A model generated the notes under the pieces. It was not told the DNA's origin, ran no database searches, and worked only from the letters and a program-made list of their open reading frames with translations. Shown piece after piece: positions 42,936-52,011 of a stretch of DNA of 61,131 bases; within the stretch, counting starts at the first letter, position 1, and the number at the start of each line of letters is the position of its first letter. The stretch comes from an uncultured Prevotellaceae bacterium. Lineage in GTDB: Bacteria; Bacteroidota; Bacteroidia; Bacteroidales; Bacteroidaceae. The stretch covers positions 1 through 61,131 of the forward strand of contig CACYKE010000026.1 of the NCBI GenBank assembly GCA_902774925.1. The letters run 5' to 3'. The translations under genes were made by a program, and so were the position numbers.

Positions 42936-43020
42936 CAAAGGTATAAAGATTATTGGGAAAGCCCAAATATTTTTCACAATAATCTCCACGTAAACGTTTG
43001 ATAGAGTGTAATTTCACAAC
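42936..43020 (-). promoter_or_regulatory. Promoter and LacI-type operator of cassette 1
   Basis: Minus-strand TTTG (caaa 42964-42967), 20 bp, TACCTTTG (42936-42943). GTAAACGTTTGA at 42990-43001 is 22 bp beyond the -33 box. Confidence 0.7.
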
Positions 43021-43023
43021 TTA

Positions 43024-43088
43024 ACAATCGTTTACGTTAGTTTTTCGGTGAATAACGCTTGGAATTTTCTTGTTTTGTGGTAATTTTG
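43024..43088 (+). promoter_or_regulatory. Promoter and operator half-site of the PL1 lyase gene
   Basis: ACAATCGTTTAC (43024-43035) keeps one perfect CGTTTAC half (9 of 12 to the palindrome). The -7 box TAATTTTG is at 43081-43088 and the -33 region near 43057, again about 21 bp from the site. Confidence 0.5.
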
Positions 43089-43129
43089 CACACGGAATTT
43101 ACGTAAAAAACTAATCTACTAAATTAAAA

Positions 43130-44911
43130 ATGAAAAAGATTTTATTATTAGGAGTGTTTTCTTGTCTGACGTTGTTTGCCCGTGCCGGTGTTGAGATCAT
43201 CGAGGCCCGTGGCTGGTTGGAGTCGGCCTACGTGAAGTTCTCGCCGGTGAACGGTGCTAAGACCTATAACGTCTATGTAAAGGGTGGACAGTACGCTGAC
43301 TTTACCAAGATTGACAACGAACTGGTGCGCAACTACGGTAGCTATGGACGTGCCGATGTGGTAGGCTTGCAGGCGGGCGCGTACACGATAAAAATAGTAC
43401 CCGTGAATGCTGGAGGCGCGGAAATCGCTTCGCAGGAAGCCACGACCTCCGAGCTGGAAGTGCTTAACTACAGTCGCGAGGGCTTTGCTTTTATGAATGG
43501 GTATGCCCCTGGTGCTTACAACAGCGACGGTACGCTGAAGGATGGTGCCAAGGTGTTCTATGTGACGAAGAATACTGCCAAGACCATTACCACCACCGTC
43601 AAGACAGGTTCCAAGGATTCCAATATCACCACTTGTACAGGCATTCAGACCATTATCGATGCCTATCAGAAGGGTTACGACACCACGCCTGTTGCCTTCC
43701 GTTTCATCGGACTGATTACCAAGGACGACCTCGATAAAATCAGCAGCTCGGAAGAGGGCTTGCAGGTAAAAGGTAAGAAAGCTGATAGTCCAATGAACAT
43801 GACCTTCGAGGGCATTGGCGACGATGCTACCGTGCACGGTTTCGGTTTCTTGGTACGTAATTGCAAGGGTGTGGAGTTCCGCAACTTCGCCATCATGCGT
43901 TGCATGGACGACTGCATCTCGCTCGATACTGACAACAGCAACATCTGGATTCACCATACGGATCAGTTCTATGGCACGCACGGCAGTGGCGACCATGCCA
44001 AGGGCGACGGTGCTACCGACCTGAAGAGCGACTCGAAGTTCGTCACCGTCAGCTACAACCGCTACTGGGATACGGGTAAGTCGAATTTGTTCGGCATGAA
44101 GAGCGAGAGCGGCCCCAACTACATCTCGTACGACCATAACTGGTTCGACCATAGTGACTCACGCCATCCGCGTGTGCGCACCATGAGTGTCCACGTATGG
44201 AACAACTACTTCGACAACTGTGCGAAGTACGGTGTAGGAGCTACCTCTGGTGCCAGCGTGTTTGTCGAGAACAACTACTTTCTGAAGACCAAGAAGCCCA
44301 TCCTCTCGTCTGGTCAGGGCACCGACGCCCAAGGCAGCGGCACCTTCTCTGGTGAGAACGGCGGCATGATCAAAGCATACGGCAACTACTTCGACAAGAC
44401 CATTGCCAATTTCAAGTATTACACCCAGAACAATCCTGCTTCTACGGGCTACGATGCCTATGAGACCGCCTCGCGCGACGAAAAGGTGCCTGAGACGGAA
44501 GTGACCAAGAAGGGAGGCACGGCCTACAATAATTTCGATACCGATGCCTCGGTCATGTACACTTATAATCCTGTTGCTGCCGCCGATGTTCCTGCCCTCG
44601 TGACGGGTTACTACGGTGCAGGCCGTTTGAATCATGGCGACTTTACCTATACTTTCCCTGATAATGTGGGTAACGACGATACCGATTCTGCTTACGACAC
44701 CACTTTGGCCAGCATGCTCGACAACTACCAGTCGTCGTTCGTCGGCTTCTTCGATGGCGAGACTACCGGCATTGAGAGTATTGCCAACAGCCAAGAGCCA
44801 ATGGCTAATAGCCAATACTACAACCTCGCTGGTCAGCGTGTTGCAAATGGCCAAAAGCCAACAGCTAAAGGCCTGTACATCATTAATGGTAAAAAGGTCG
44901 CGATTAAATGA
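43130..44911 (+). CDS. Pectate lyase, polysaccharide lyase family 1
   Basis: Cleaves de-esterified homogalacturonan by beta-elimination. 593 residues, signal peptide MKKILLLGVFSCLTLFARA. A fibronectin-like N-terminal domain (25-110) precedes the right-handed beta-helix (about 160-480). PL1 features: MRCMDDCISLDTDNSNIWIHH, GDGATDLKSDSKFVTVSYNRYWD (calcium-binding acids), SYDHNWFDHSDSRHPRVRTMSVHVWNNYFDN with the catalytic Arg region RHPRVR. The C-terminal tail YYNLAGQRV...KGLYIINGKKVAIK contains two heptamer arrays, the second inserted between GQRV and KGLYI. Convergent with the GH43 gene. Confidence 0.92.
   Translation: MKKILLLGVFSCLTLFARAGVEIIEARGWLESAYVKFSPVNGAKTYNVYVKGGQYADFTKIDNELVRNYGSYGRADVVGLQAGAYTIKIVPVNAGGAEIASQEATTSELEVLNYSREGFAFMNGYAPGAYNSDGTLKDGAKVFYVTKNTAKTITTTVKTGSKDSNITTCTGIQTIIDAYQKGYDTTPVAFRFIGLITKDDLDKISSSEEGLQVKGKKADSPMNMTFEGIGDDATVHGFGFLVRNCKGVEFRNFAIMRCMDDCISLDTDNSNIWIHHTDQFYGTHGSGDHAKGDGATDLKSDSKFVTVSYNRYWDTGKSNLFGMKSESGPNYISYDHNWFDHSDSRHPRVRTMSVHVWNNYFDNCAKYGVGATSGASVFVENNYFLKTKKPILSSGQGTDAQGSGTFSGENGGMIKAYGNYFDKTIANFKYYTQNNPASTGYDAYETASRDEKVPETEVTKKGGTAYNNFDTDASVMYTYNPVAAADVPALVTGYYGAGRLNHGDFTYTFPDNVGNDDTDSAYDTTLASMLDNYQSSFVGFFDGETTGIESIANSQEPMANSQYYNLAGQRVANGQKPTAKGLYIINGKKVAIK
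44781..44868 (+). repeat. Two heptamer arrays in the tail of the PL1 lyase
   Basis: First array 44781-44815: TTGCCAA, CAGCCAA, GAGCCAA, TGGCTAA, TAGCCAA. Second array 44841-44868: TTGCAAA, TGGCCAA, AAGCCAA, CAGCTAA. Translated: IANSQEPMANSQ and ANGQKPTAK, a seven-residue peptide period. Confidence 0.85.
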
Positions 44912-44950
44912 GCATAAAGCAGAGTTTGCGAACGATTTAATCATAATCAC

Positions 44951-44980
44951 AAAGAACGGAGAGCTAGCCCTCCGTTCTTT
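44951..44980. terminator. Bidirectional terminator between PL1 and GH43 genes
   Basis: AAAGAACGGAG (44951-44961) pairs with CTCCGTTCTTT (44970-44980), followed by a T run on the plus strand. Confidence 0.85.
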
Positions 44981-44983
44981 TTT

Positions 44984-46669
44984 TTACTTGCATTTCTCGA
45001 CGTGTATCCAGTCGGCATCGAGCCAGCCGCGGTCGGCCTTGGCGTTGGTCTCGACACTTACGAAACCGAACTTCGCACCAATCCATTTGCCCTGACGCAT
45101 GGGGAACTCGCTGCCGCAATCGGTCCATTTCTTGCCGTTCAGGCTGTAGGCGAAACGGACCATGGGTTTGCCGCCATGAGCCACGCCGGCCTCGGCGTTG
45201 GTAACGGTGAGGCGGAGGTAGATGTCTTCATGGATGCCGGGCTTGTAGTCAATCTTATCCTCGGCGGTAGGCTTCAGCGTGGCAATGAGCTGCTCGTCCT
45301 GGGGCTTGCCGCGGTCGGCATCCTTGCAGGTAAGCAGCAGGAGCTGGAATTCTTTACCGACGCGACGGACGACCAGTGCCTGATAGTCGAGGCCCATCAT
45401 GATGAGACCGCCCATCTGTCCGTCGGCCTTCGAGGTGAAGCGAACCTTCGCGGTGGCCATGAACTCGTCGGCAGGGGTCTTCTGCAACAGCATGTTGGGC
45501 ACGAGCCAAAGGTTGGCTTTTGGCTCTTGGCTATTAGCAATTGGCTGTTTATACGTGTAGATACGCATGGTGCCGAAGGCGGTGGGGACGCCGAACTTCT
45601 CGTCGTAGTTGGCCTGCCACTGCCACTGCTTACCAATGGTGGTGCTGTTGAACTCGTCACTCTCCTGTGGGTTGGCTATTAGCTCTTGGCTACTGGCTTT
45701 TGGCTTTTTATAGGTGGTGACGGGCTCGCCCTTGCGACCCATGATGGGCCAGCCGGACGACCAGTCGACGGGATTCAGGTGTACCACACGACCGTAGGCC
45801 TCCTTGTCCTGGAAATGAATGAACCAGTCCTCATTATATTTATTATGTACCCACGCGCCCTGGTGAGGGCCGTTGATATTGGTCTTGCCCTGAGCGAGCA
45901 CAACTTTATGTTCGTAGGGACCGTAGGGCGACTTCGAACGCATAGCCAGTTGGAAACCGTCGGGCACGCCACCGGCAGGACACATAATCCAGTACCATCC
46001 GTCACGCTTGTAAAACTTCGGACCCTCGCAGGTGCGGTTCTCGGTGCCGTTGCCGTCGAACACGATGACGGGCTGACCAATAGGATGCGTGCCGTCGGCA
46101 GATAACTCTCTGACAGTCAGTACGGAAGCAAATTTTGCTCTCGAATTAGCCCAGCCGTTTACCAAGTAGCAACGGCCATCGTCATCCCAGAGTGGGGTAG
46201 TGTCGATGTAGCCCTGACCCTTGATGACGCAGACGGGCGCTTCCCACTCGCCGGCAGGGTCGCCGTTGCGTGTCTTGACCATCATCACACCGAAGTCGGG
46301 GTCGCCCCAATAGATGTAGTACTGTCCGTCGTGATAGCGGATGCTGGGAGCCCACACGCCAGCGCCATGCTGCGGTGTGCTGAAGTGTTCAATGAGTTTG
46401 TCGTCACCCTCGTAGAGCTTGCTGAGGGCATAGCCCACAATCTCCCAGTTCACGAGGTCCTTCGAGTGAAGGATGGGCAGGCCGGGTGTACACTGAAACG
46501 ACGATGCCGTCAGGTAGTAGTCCTCGCCGCTGGGGCCGACGCAGACGTCAGGGTCCGAGTAGTCGGCATTGATCACGGGGTTGGTGTAGGTGCCGTCGCC
46601 ATTGTCGGGGCACCCCATCATCGTCATGGGCAACACAGTCAATAGGGTACAGATTAGTTTTCTCATCAT
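44984..46669 (-). CDS. GH43-family glycoside hydrolase, lipoprotein-like
   Basis: 561 residues from the ATG pair at 46669/46666, chosen because it gives a lipoprotein-type signal (MMRKLICTLLTVLPMTMMGC). Five-bladed propeller with the three GH43 acids: base D39 in NADYSDPDV, the modulating Asp in GYIDTTPLWDDDGRCYL, acid Glu in TCEGPKFYK. A C-terminal beta-sandwich (from about 345, SDEFNSTTIGKQWQWQANYDE) is the usual GH43 companion. Activity is probably alpha-L-arabinofuranosidase or beta-xylosidase/galactosidase on pectin side chains. Two heptamer arrays encode ASSQELIANPQES at the domain junction and PIANSQEPKAN in the sandwich. Divergent from susC. Confidence 0.88.
   Translation of the reverse strand: MMRKLICTLLTVLPMTMMGCPDNGDGTYTNPVINADYSDPDVCVGPSGEDYYLTASSFQCTPGLPILHSKDLVNWEIVGYALSKLYEGDDKLIEHFSTPQHGAGVWAPSIRYHDGQYYIYWGDPDFGVMMVKTRNGDPAGEWEAPVCVIKGQGYIDTTPLWDDDGRCYLVNGWANSRAKFASVLTVRELSADGTHPIGQPVIVFDGNGTENRTCEGPKFYKRDGWYWIMCPAGGVPDGFQLAMRSKSPYGPYEHKVVLAQGKTNINGPHQGAWVHNKYNEDWFIHFQDKEAYGRVVHLNPVDWSSGWPIMGRKGEPVTTYKKPKASSQELIANPQESDEFNSTTIGKQWQWQANYDEKFGVPTAFGTMRIYTYKQPIANSQEPKANLWLVPNMLLQKTPADEFMATAKVRFTSKADGQMGGLIMMGLDYQALVVRRVGKEFQLLLLTCKDADRGKPQDEQLIATLKPTAEDKIDYKPGIHEDIYLRLTVTNAEAGVAHGGKPMVRFAYSLNGKKWTDCGSEFPMRQGKWIGAKFGFVSVETNAKADRGWLDADWIHVEKCK
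45511..45545 (-). repeat. Heptamer array in the GH43 gene (beta-sandwich domain)
   Basis: Five units on the plus strand: GGTTGGC, TTTTGGC, TCTTGGC, TATTAGC, AATTGGC. Confidence 0.85.
45670..45704 (-). repeat. Heptamer array in the GH43 gene (domain linker)
   Basis: Five units on the plus strand: GGTTGGC, TATTAGC, TCTTGGC, TACTGGC, TTTTGGC. Three of the five units recur exactly in the array at 45511. Confidence 0.85.
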
Positions 46670-46700
46670 TTTTTTCGTTTGTAGTTTTGCTTTTTCGCTG

Positions 46701-46840
46701 CAAAGGTACACATTTATTTTTAAAATAGGTATATTATAGCCAACATTTTCAAAGAAATAAATTGTAGGATAGACACGTAAACGTTTACTCACATTTATTA
46801 ACGAAAAGTTGTCGTATTTTATTTTTTTTCCGTATCTTTG
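46701..46840. promoter_or_regulatory. GH43/susC divergent regulatory region
   Basis: Perfect 12-bp palindrome GTAAACGTTTAC (46777-46788), LacI-family operator type. Plus strand: TTGT (46809-46812), 20 bp, TATCTTTG (46833-46840) for susC, 20 bp after the palindrome. Minus strand: TACCTTTG (46701-46708) for GH43 with no clear -33. Confidence 0.7.
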
Positions 46841-46880
46841 CACCCAGATAATATTTTTATTAATTTTTAAACTACTAATT

Positions 46881-49800
46881 ATGTCTGTTAAGATTAAGAG
46901 TATTTTCCGAACGACACTTTTATTGTGTCTGCTCTTAGTGTGTGGTCAGGCTATGGCTCAGACAACCGCTAAGGGTACGGTTACGGACGCGACGGGTGAA
47001 CCCGTTATCGGCGCAACCGTAGTTGAGAAAGGTAATGCCAAAAATGCAGCAGTCACCGACTTCGACGGTAACTTCACCTTGAAGCTCCAAAGTTCGAAGA
47101 CCATCGTGATTTCCTACATTGGAATGGTCACGCAGGAGGTTACAGCTACTGGCGCTAACCTGAAAATCGTTATGAAGGATGACAACACAACGCTCGAAGA
47201 GCTGGTGGTCATCGGTTATGGATCTGTAAAGAAGAAAGACATCACTGGTTCTGTAGCCACTGTTGGTGCAGACGCTATCGTTGCAGTTCCTGTTGCTAAC
47301 GCTTCCGAGGCACTGACGGGTAAGATGGCCGGTGTGCAGGTAACAACCACTGAAGGTTCACCTGATGCCGACGTGACCATCCGTGTTCGTGGTGGTGGTT
47401 CTATCACCCAGTCGAACGAGCCGCTGTACATTGTCGACGGTTTCCCCGTTGAGAGCATCAGCGACATAGCTCCCTCTGACATCGAGGACATCACCGTGTT
47501 GAAGGATGCTTCGTCGACAGCTATCTACGGTAGCCGTGGTGCTAACGGTGTTATCCTTGTGACCACCAAGGGAGGCAAGGAAGGCAAGACAAATGTCAGC
47601 TATAACGTTTACTACAGCTGGAAGAAAATGGCAAAGAAGTACGATGTGCTCAGTGCCCGTGACTTTGCTTCTTGGCAGTATGAACTGTGGCAGATCAAGA
47701 ATGCTCCTGAGAAATACAGTCAGTATTTCGGTAACTTTGAAGACCTTGACATGTATGACAACATTCCTACCAATGACTGGCAGGATCAGGCCTACGGTCG
47801 CATTGGCCATACGTTCAACCACAACTTGAGCATCACTGGCGGTTCGGACGTGATGAAGTATGCCTTCAGCTATGCCCACGTTGATGACAAGGCCATCATG
47901 CAGATGTCAAGCTTTAAGCGTGACAACCTGTCATTGAAGTTGAACCACAAGCCTCACAAGAAGGTTTCGTTGGACTTCACCACCCGTTTCTCGCGTACCA
48001 CCATCGATGGTGGCGGTGCCAACGAGCAGTCCAGTTCGTACAACACCGACAAACGTCTGCGTCTGGCCGTTCAGTATGCGCCATTCCCCGTTGCAGGTCT
48101 TACCGGTGACGACGAGGATACCGATGCCGGCAACAACTACATCAGCCCGCTGACCTCTATCAGGGACAACGACAAGCATCAGGAGCGCGTACAGCTGAAC
48201 TTAGGCGGTTCTTTCACTTGGGAGTTCTACAAGAACCTGAAGTTCAAGTCTGAGATTGGTTACGATTACTACCGTGCCGACAACCAGCTGTACTATGGTC
48301 CCTCGACTTACTACATCCAGAACGTGCCTAAGGGTGACAACCAAGGTCTGCCCGCTATCACGCTGACCAAGCAGAACCGTTCGAAGATTCGCAATACCAA
48401 CACCTTGAACTACGACTTCAAGGAGCTGTTTGGCAAGGACAGCCAGCACCACTTGAATGCCCTGGTGGGTCAGGAGTATGTGCTTCAGAAGAATGAGCTT
48501 CTCACCAACACGGCACACGGATTCCCCCTCTCGTTCTCAGCACAGGACTGCTGGGACCTGACCACACAGGGTGATCCGTATGAAATCACTGACTTCTTCT
48601 ATCCCGACGACAAGCTGCTGTCGTGGTTCGGTCGTGTCAACTACGACTTCGACAGCAAGTATCTGCTCAGCGTAACGTTCCGTGCCGATGGTAGCTCGAA
48701 GTTCACTGATGGTAACCGCTGGGGTTACTTCCCCTCGGCAGCTCTGGCCTGGCGTATCTCTTCTGAGCCTTTCATGAAGGGTACAGAGAAGTGGCTTGAC
48801 GACTTGAAGCTGCGTTTAAGCTACGGTACGGCTGGTAACAACAACATCCCATCGGGTGTATCACTGTCACAGCAGTATGAGGCTATGGTCACATCGTGGA
48901 TCAATGGCTATTCAAGCTACTGGGCTCCGTCAAAGACCATGAGCAACCCCGACCTGAAGTGGGAGACTACTATCACTCGTAACATCGGTTTGGATTATGT
49001 CATGTTTGGTGGTAAGTTGAACGGTTCGTTCGAGTTCTACTGGAACAACACGAAAGACCTGCTGCTAGCCTTCCCTGTTGCAGGAACTGGTTATACCACT
49101 CAGTACCGTAACATCGGTGAGACACGTAACACCGGTTTCGAGGCTACTGTAACATGGAATGTACTTGACAAGAAAGACTATGGTTTGAGCATCGGTGCAA
49201 ACGTATCGTTCAACCGTAACAAGGTGCTTGATCTGGGTTCATTGGAGTCTATCGACAACATCTCTACCGGTTGGGCTTCTACCGAAATCGACCGCGACTA
49301 CATCATCAGAGTGGGTGAGCCTATCGGACAGATTTACGGCTACGTCAGTGACGGCCGATATGAGGTTAGCGACTTCGACATCGCAGCTTCTCAGGCTGCT
49401 GGCAAGTGGGTGCTGAAAAATGACCCGAAGGAGGATGGAAACGGTGCAAATAGTATTCTTGGCTCTTCCGTAATGCCTGGTATGATGAAGATTGCAGATA
49501 CCAATGGTGATGGTCGCATTACCACTGATGACCGTCAGATTATTGGCGACACTAACCCGCAGTGCATCGGTGGTTTCAACATCAATGCACGTGCCTATGG
49601 CTTCGACCTGGCTGCCAACTTCAACTGGAGCATCGGTAACGACGTCTACAATGCTAATAAGCTGCAGTTCACTCAGACCGGTAAGGCTAACGTCTACTGG
49701 AACCTGATTGACGAGATGGCTGCCGGCAAGCGCTGGACCTATATCAATGCAGATGGTGAGTATCTGGACTTCACCAGAGCTGAAGAATTGGCAAACCTGA

Positions 49801-50114
49801 ATGCCAACACCAGCATGTGGACACCTTATACTACTAAGTACATCCTGACTGACTACGGTGTGGAGAAGGCTTCATTCCTCCGCATGTCAACGCTGACACT
49901 CGGCTACTCACTGCCGAAGTCGCTGATTAAGAAGATTTATCTCAATTCACTGCGCGTCTATGCTACCTGCTACAATGTGTTCTGTATTACCAACTACAGT
50001 GGTTCAGATCCTGAGGTTTCTTCTGTACGCAGAACTAACCTGACTCCTGGCGTAGACCACTCTGCCTATCCCAAAAGCCGTCAGTTCGTCATCGGTCTCA
50101 ACGTGAATTTCTAA
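46881..50114 (+). CDS. SusC-like TonB-dependent glycan importer
   Basis: 1077 residues from the ATG at 46881, which gives the signal peptide MSVKIKSIFRTTLLLCLLLVCGQAMAQ; upstream in-frame codons lie in the promoter. Order: CarboxypepD_reg-like domain (TAKGTVTDATGEPVIGATVVEKGNAKNAAVTDFDGNFTLKL), TonB-box-like EELVVIGYG, plug (VRGGGSITQSNEPLYIVDGFP, TVLKDASSTAIYGSRGANGVILVTTK), then a 22-strand-type barrel ending KSRQFVIGLNVNF. Imports oligosaccharides bound by the SusD-like lipoprotein encoded 21 bp downstream. Substrate inferred as pectin fragments from the neighbouring CE8, PL1, PL10 and GH43. Confidence 0.96.
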   Translation: MSVKIKSIFRTTLLLCLLLVCGQAMAQTTAKGTVTDATGEPVIGATVVEKGNAKNAAVTDFDGNFTLKLQSSKTIVISYIGMVTQEVTATGANLKIVMKDDNTTLEELVVIGYGSVKKKDITGSVATVGADAIVAVPVANASEALTGKMAGVQVTTTEGSPDADVTIRVRGGGSITQSNEPLYIVDGFPVESISDIAPSDIEDITVLKDASSTAIYGSRGANGVILVTTKGGKEGKTNVSYNVYYSWKKMAKKYDVLSARDFASWQYELWQIKNAPEKYSQYFGNFEDLDMYDNIPTNDWQDQAYGRIGHTFNHNLSITGGSDVMKYAFSYAHVDDKAIMQMSSFKRDNLSLKLNHKPHKKVSLDFTTRFSRTTIDGGGANEQSSSYNTDKRLRLAVQYAPFPVAGLTGDDEDTDAGNNYISPLTSIRDNDKHQERVQLNLGGSFTWEFYKNLKFKSEIGYDYYRADNQLYYGPSTYYIQNVPKGDNQGLPAITLTKQNRSKIRNTNTLNYDFKELFGKDSQHHLNALVGQEYVLQKNELLTNTAHGFPLSFSAQDCWDLTTQGDPYEITDFFYPDDKLLSWFGRVNYDFDSKYLLSVTFRADGSSKFTDGNRWGYFPSAALAWRISSEPFMKGTEKWLDDLKLRLSYGTAGNNNIPSGVSLSQQYEAMVTSWINGYSSYWAPSKTMSNPDLKWETTITRNIGLDYVMFGGKLNGSFEFYWNNTKDLLLAFPVAGTGYTTQYRNIGETRNTGFEATVTWNVLDKKDYGLSIGANVSFNRNKVLDLGSLESIDNISTGWASTEIDRDYIIRVGEPIGQIYGYVSDGRYEVSDFDIAASQAAGKWVLKNDPKEDGNGANSILGSSVMPGMMKIADTNGDGRITTDDRQIIGDTNPQCIGGFNINARAYGFDLAANFNWSIGNDVYNANKLQFTQTGKANVYWNLIDEMAAGKRWTYINADGEYLDFTRAEELANLNANTSMWTPYTTKYILTDYGVEKASFLRMSTLTLGYSLPKSLIKKIYLNSLRVYATCYNVFCITNYSGSDPEVSSVRRTNLTPGVDHSAYPKSRQFVIGLNVNF

Positions 50115-50135
50115 TACGTAAACAAAGATATAACT

Positions 50136-51986
50136 ATGAACAAATATAAATTTATTTTAGGAATTGCTGCTGTAGGCCTCACTCTGGCATCCTGCAGTGA
50201 TCCGTTGGACGCTCCCAACAAGTCGGCAATGAGCGAAGATGTCATCTTCTCTACCGAGGTGCTGGCAGACGCTGCTGTCATGGGTCTTCACCAGTCGTTC
50301 GGTGAGACAAACTCATACCGCGGTCGCTTCATCCCCTATTACGGTCTTAACACCGATGCTGAAATATTCAACAACTATGGTGGTGTGGGAGACCCCTCCA
50401 CTGACAAGGAGGCTTCTTTAGTGACCTATTCGGCACATGTTGACAATACATACATGAATACTGACAATAATGCATGGGCAAAGCTGTACGAGGCTATTGA
50501 GCGTGCCAACAAGGCTATCGAGTCAATGGAAATTTACGCTGGTCTTGACAATGAGTCTAACACCAACATGCGTCAGCTCTATGGTGAGTTGTTGACCCTG
50601 CGCGGAATGATTTACTTCGATCTGGTGAAAGCCTGGGGCGATGTTCCCTACCGCTTCAAGCCTATCACGTCTGAGACCCTCTATGTGCCGAAGTCTGATC
50701 GCGTTACCGTCCTGAAGAAGGTCATGGAAGATCTGCTGAAGGCTGAAGACTATCTGGGATGGCCCAACGAGAACAGCTATACCAAGACTGTGGAGCGCGT
50801 CAGCAAGAGCTTTGCCAAGGGTCTTCGTGCCCGCGTGGCACTGTTCCTGGCCGGCTACTCGCAGTGGCCTAAAGCTGAAGGCGACCACACCGGTTCTGAA
50901 CTGCGCTACAATCTGGCTGATGCTGCAGAGCGTCAGCAGATGTATCAGATTGCCCGCGACGAGTGCGTCAGCGTCATCAATGCTGGTCACAACACGTTAG
51001 GTACCTTCGAGGCTAACTTCCGTGCACTCTGTCAGGAGGATGTGACTGCTGGTAATGAGTCTCTCTTTGAAATTCCATTCTCTGAAGGACGTGGACGTGT
51101 AATCTTCACATGGGGTGTCAAGCACAAGGATGTTGACCAGTGGACCAAGCAGGCCAAAGGTGGTGTCAACGGTCCTACACCTACACTCTGGTACGACTAC
51201 GATCCTCAGGACATTCGTCGAAACATCACCTGTATTCCCTATCAGTGGTCTGGTGGCGTGAAGGTTGTCAGCAACTCCTCCGGTGGTGGTTGGTGCTTCG
51301 GTAAGCTCCGCTATGAGTGGATGAAGCGCATTGTGACTTCTACCAACGACGATGGTATCAACTGGCAGGTAATGCGTATGGCTGACATCTTCCTGATGGC
51401 TGCCGAGGCAGAGAACAGAGTTAGTGGCCCGTCTAATGCCGCACAGTATCTGCGCCCAGTGATTAGCCGTGCTTATCCTGCCGCCAAGGTTGGTACACTG
51501 ATTGCTTCTGCCTCTTCGCCTGAGGCCTTCCAATTACTCATCGAGAACGAGCGTAAGTTTGAATTTGCCGGTGAGGCTATCCGTAAGACTGACTTGATCC
51601 GCTGGGGTAAGCTGAGCAGCAAGCTCGCTGAGACAAAGGAGAAGATGAAGGCTCTGGCCAACCGTACTGGTGAATATGCTGACTATCCCGAGAAGATTTA
51701 CTACAATGACGGACTGGGAGCAGAGTCAACTGACGCTGACGGATATACCATCTATGGTCTTGAGAAGGGACAGACCGATGATGAGGGCAAGGCTGCCTTT
51801 GCCAACAATTCACGCATGTTCTGCCTGACTGGAGATGCTGCATCTGACAACGACAAGAAGATCAACAACATGATCAACAATCTCTATATCAACGATCCCA
51901 ATAGTAAGATGTTCTGGCCTATCTGGAGAATCTTCATCTCCAATAGCAATGGCACACTTGTGAACGACTATGGTTACGGCGAATAA
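50136..51986 (+). CDS. SusD-like surface glycan-binding lipoprotein
   Basis: 616 residues with a lipoprotein signal (MNKYKFILGIAAVGLTLASC, Cys 20). Helical TPR-type fold typical of SusD: AKLYEAIERANKAIESMEIYAG, QLYGELLTLRGMIYFDLVKAWGDVPY near 140-165, and the C-terminal ENERKFEFAGEAIRKTDLIRWGKL. Caps the SusC barrel on the cell surface and binds incoming oligosaccharide. Second gene of the operon susC-susD-DUF5123-like. Confidence 0.95.
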   Translation: MNKYKFILGIAAVGLTLASCSDPLDAPNKSAMSEDVIFSTEVLADAAVMGLHQSFGETNSYRGRFIPYYGLNTDAEIFNNYGGVGDPSTDKEASLVTYSAHVDNTYMNTDNNAWAKLYEAIERANKAIESMEIYAGLDNESNTNMRQLYGELLTLRGMIYFDLVKAWGDVPYRFKPITSETLYVPKSDRVTVLKKVMEDLLKAEDYLGWPNENSYTKTVERVSKSFAKGLRARVALFLAGYSQWPKAEGDHTGSELRYNLADAAERQQMYQIARDECVSVINAGHNTLGTFEANFRALCQEDVTAGNESLFEIPFSEGRGRVIFTWGVKHKDVDQWTKQAKGGVNGPTPTLWYDYDPQDIRRNITCIPYQWSGGVKVVSNSSGGGWCFGKLRYEWMKRIVTSTNDDGINWQVMRMADIFLMAAEAENRVSGPSNAAQYLRPVISRAYPAAKVGTLIASASSPEAFQLLIENERKFEFAGEAIRKTDLIRWGKLSSKLAETKEKMKALANRTGEYADYPEKIYYNDGLGAESTDADGYTIYGLEKGQTDDEGKAAFANNSRMFCLTGDAASDNDKKINNMINNLYINDPNSKMFWPIWRIFISNSNGTLVNDYGYGE

Positions 51987-52011
51987 CTAACCAAATTAAA
52001 ATGAAAGAATC

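Noticed and set aside
30405-44911. Full type IX secretion C-terminal domains on the secreted proteins
   Set aside because: The shared tail is only about 25-30 residues; a complete type IX sorting domain is roughly 70-100 residues of Ig-like fold. The similarity is noted, but the assignment is not made.
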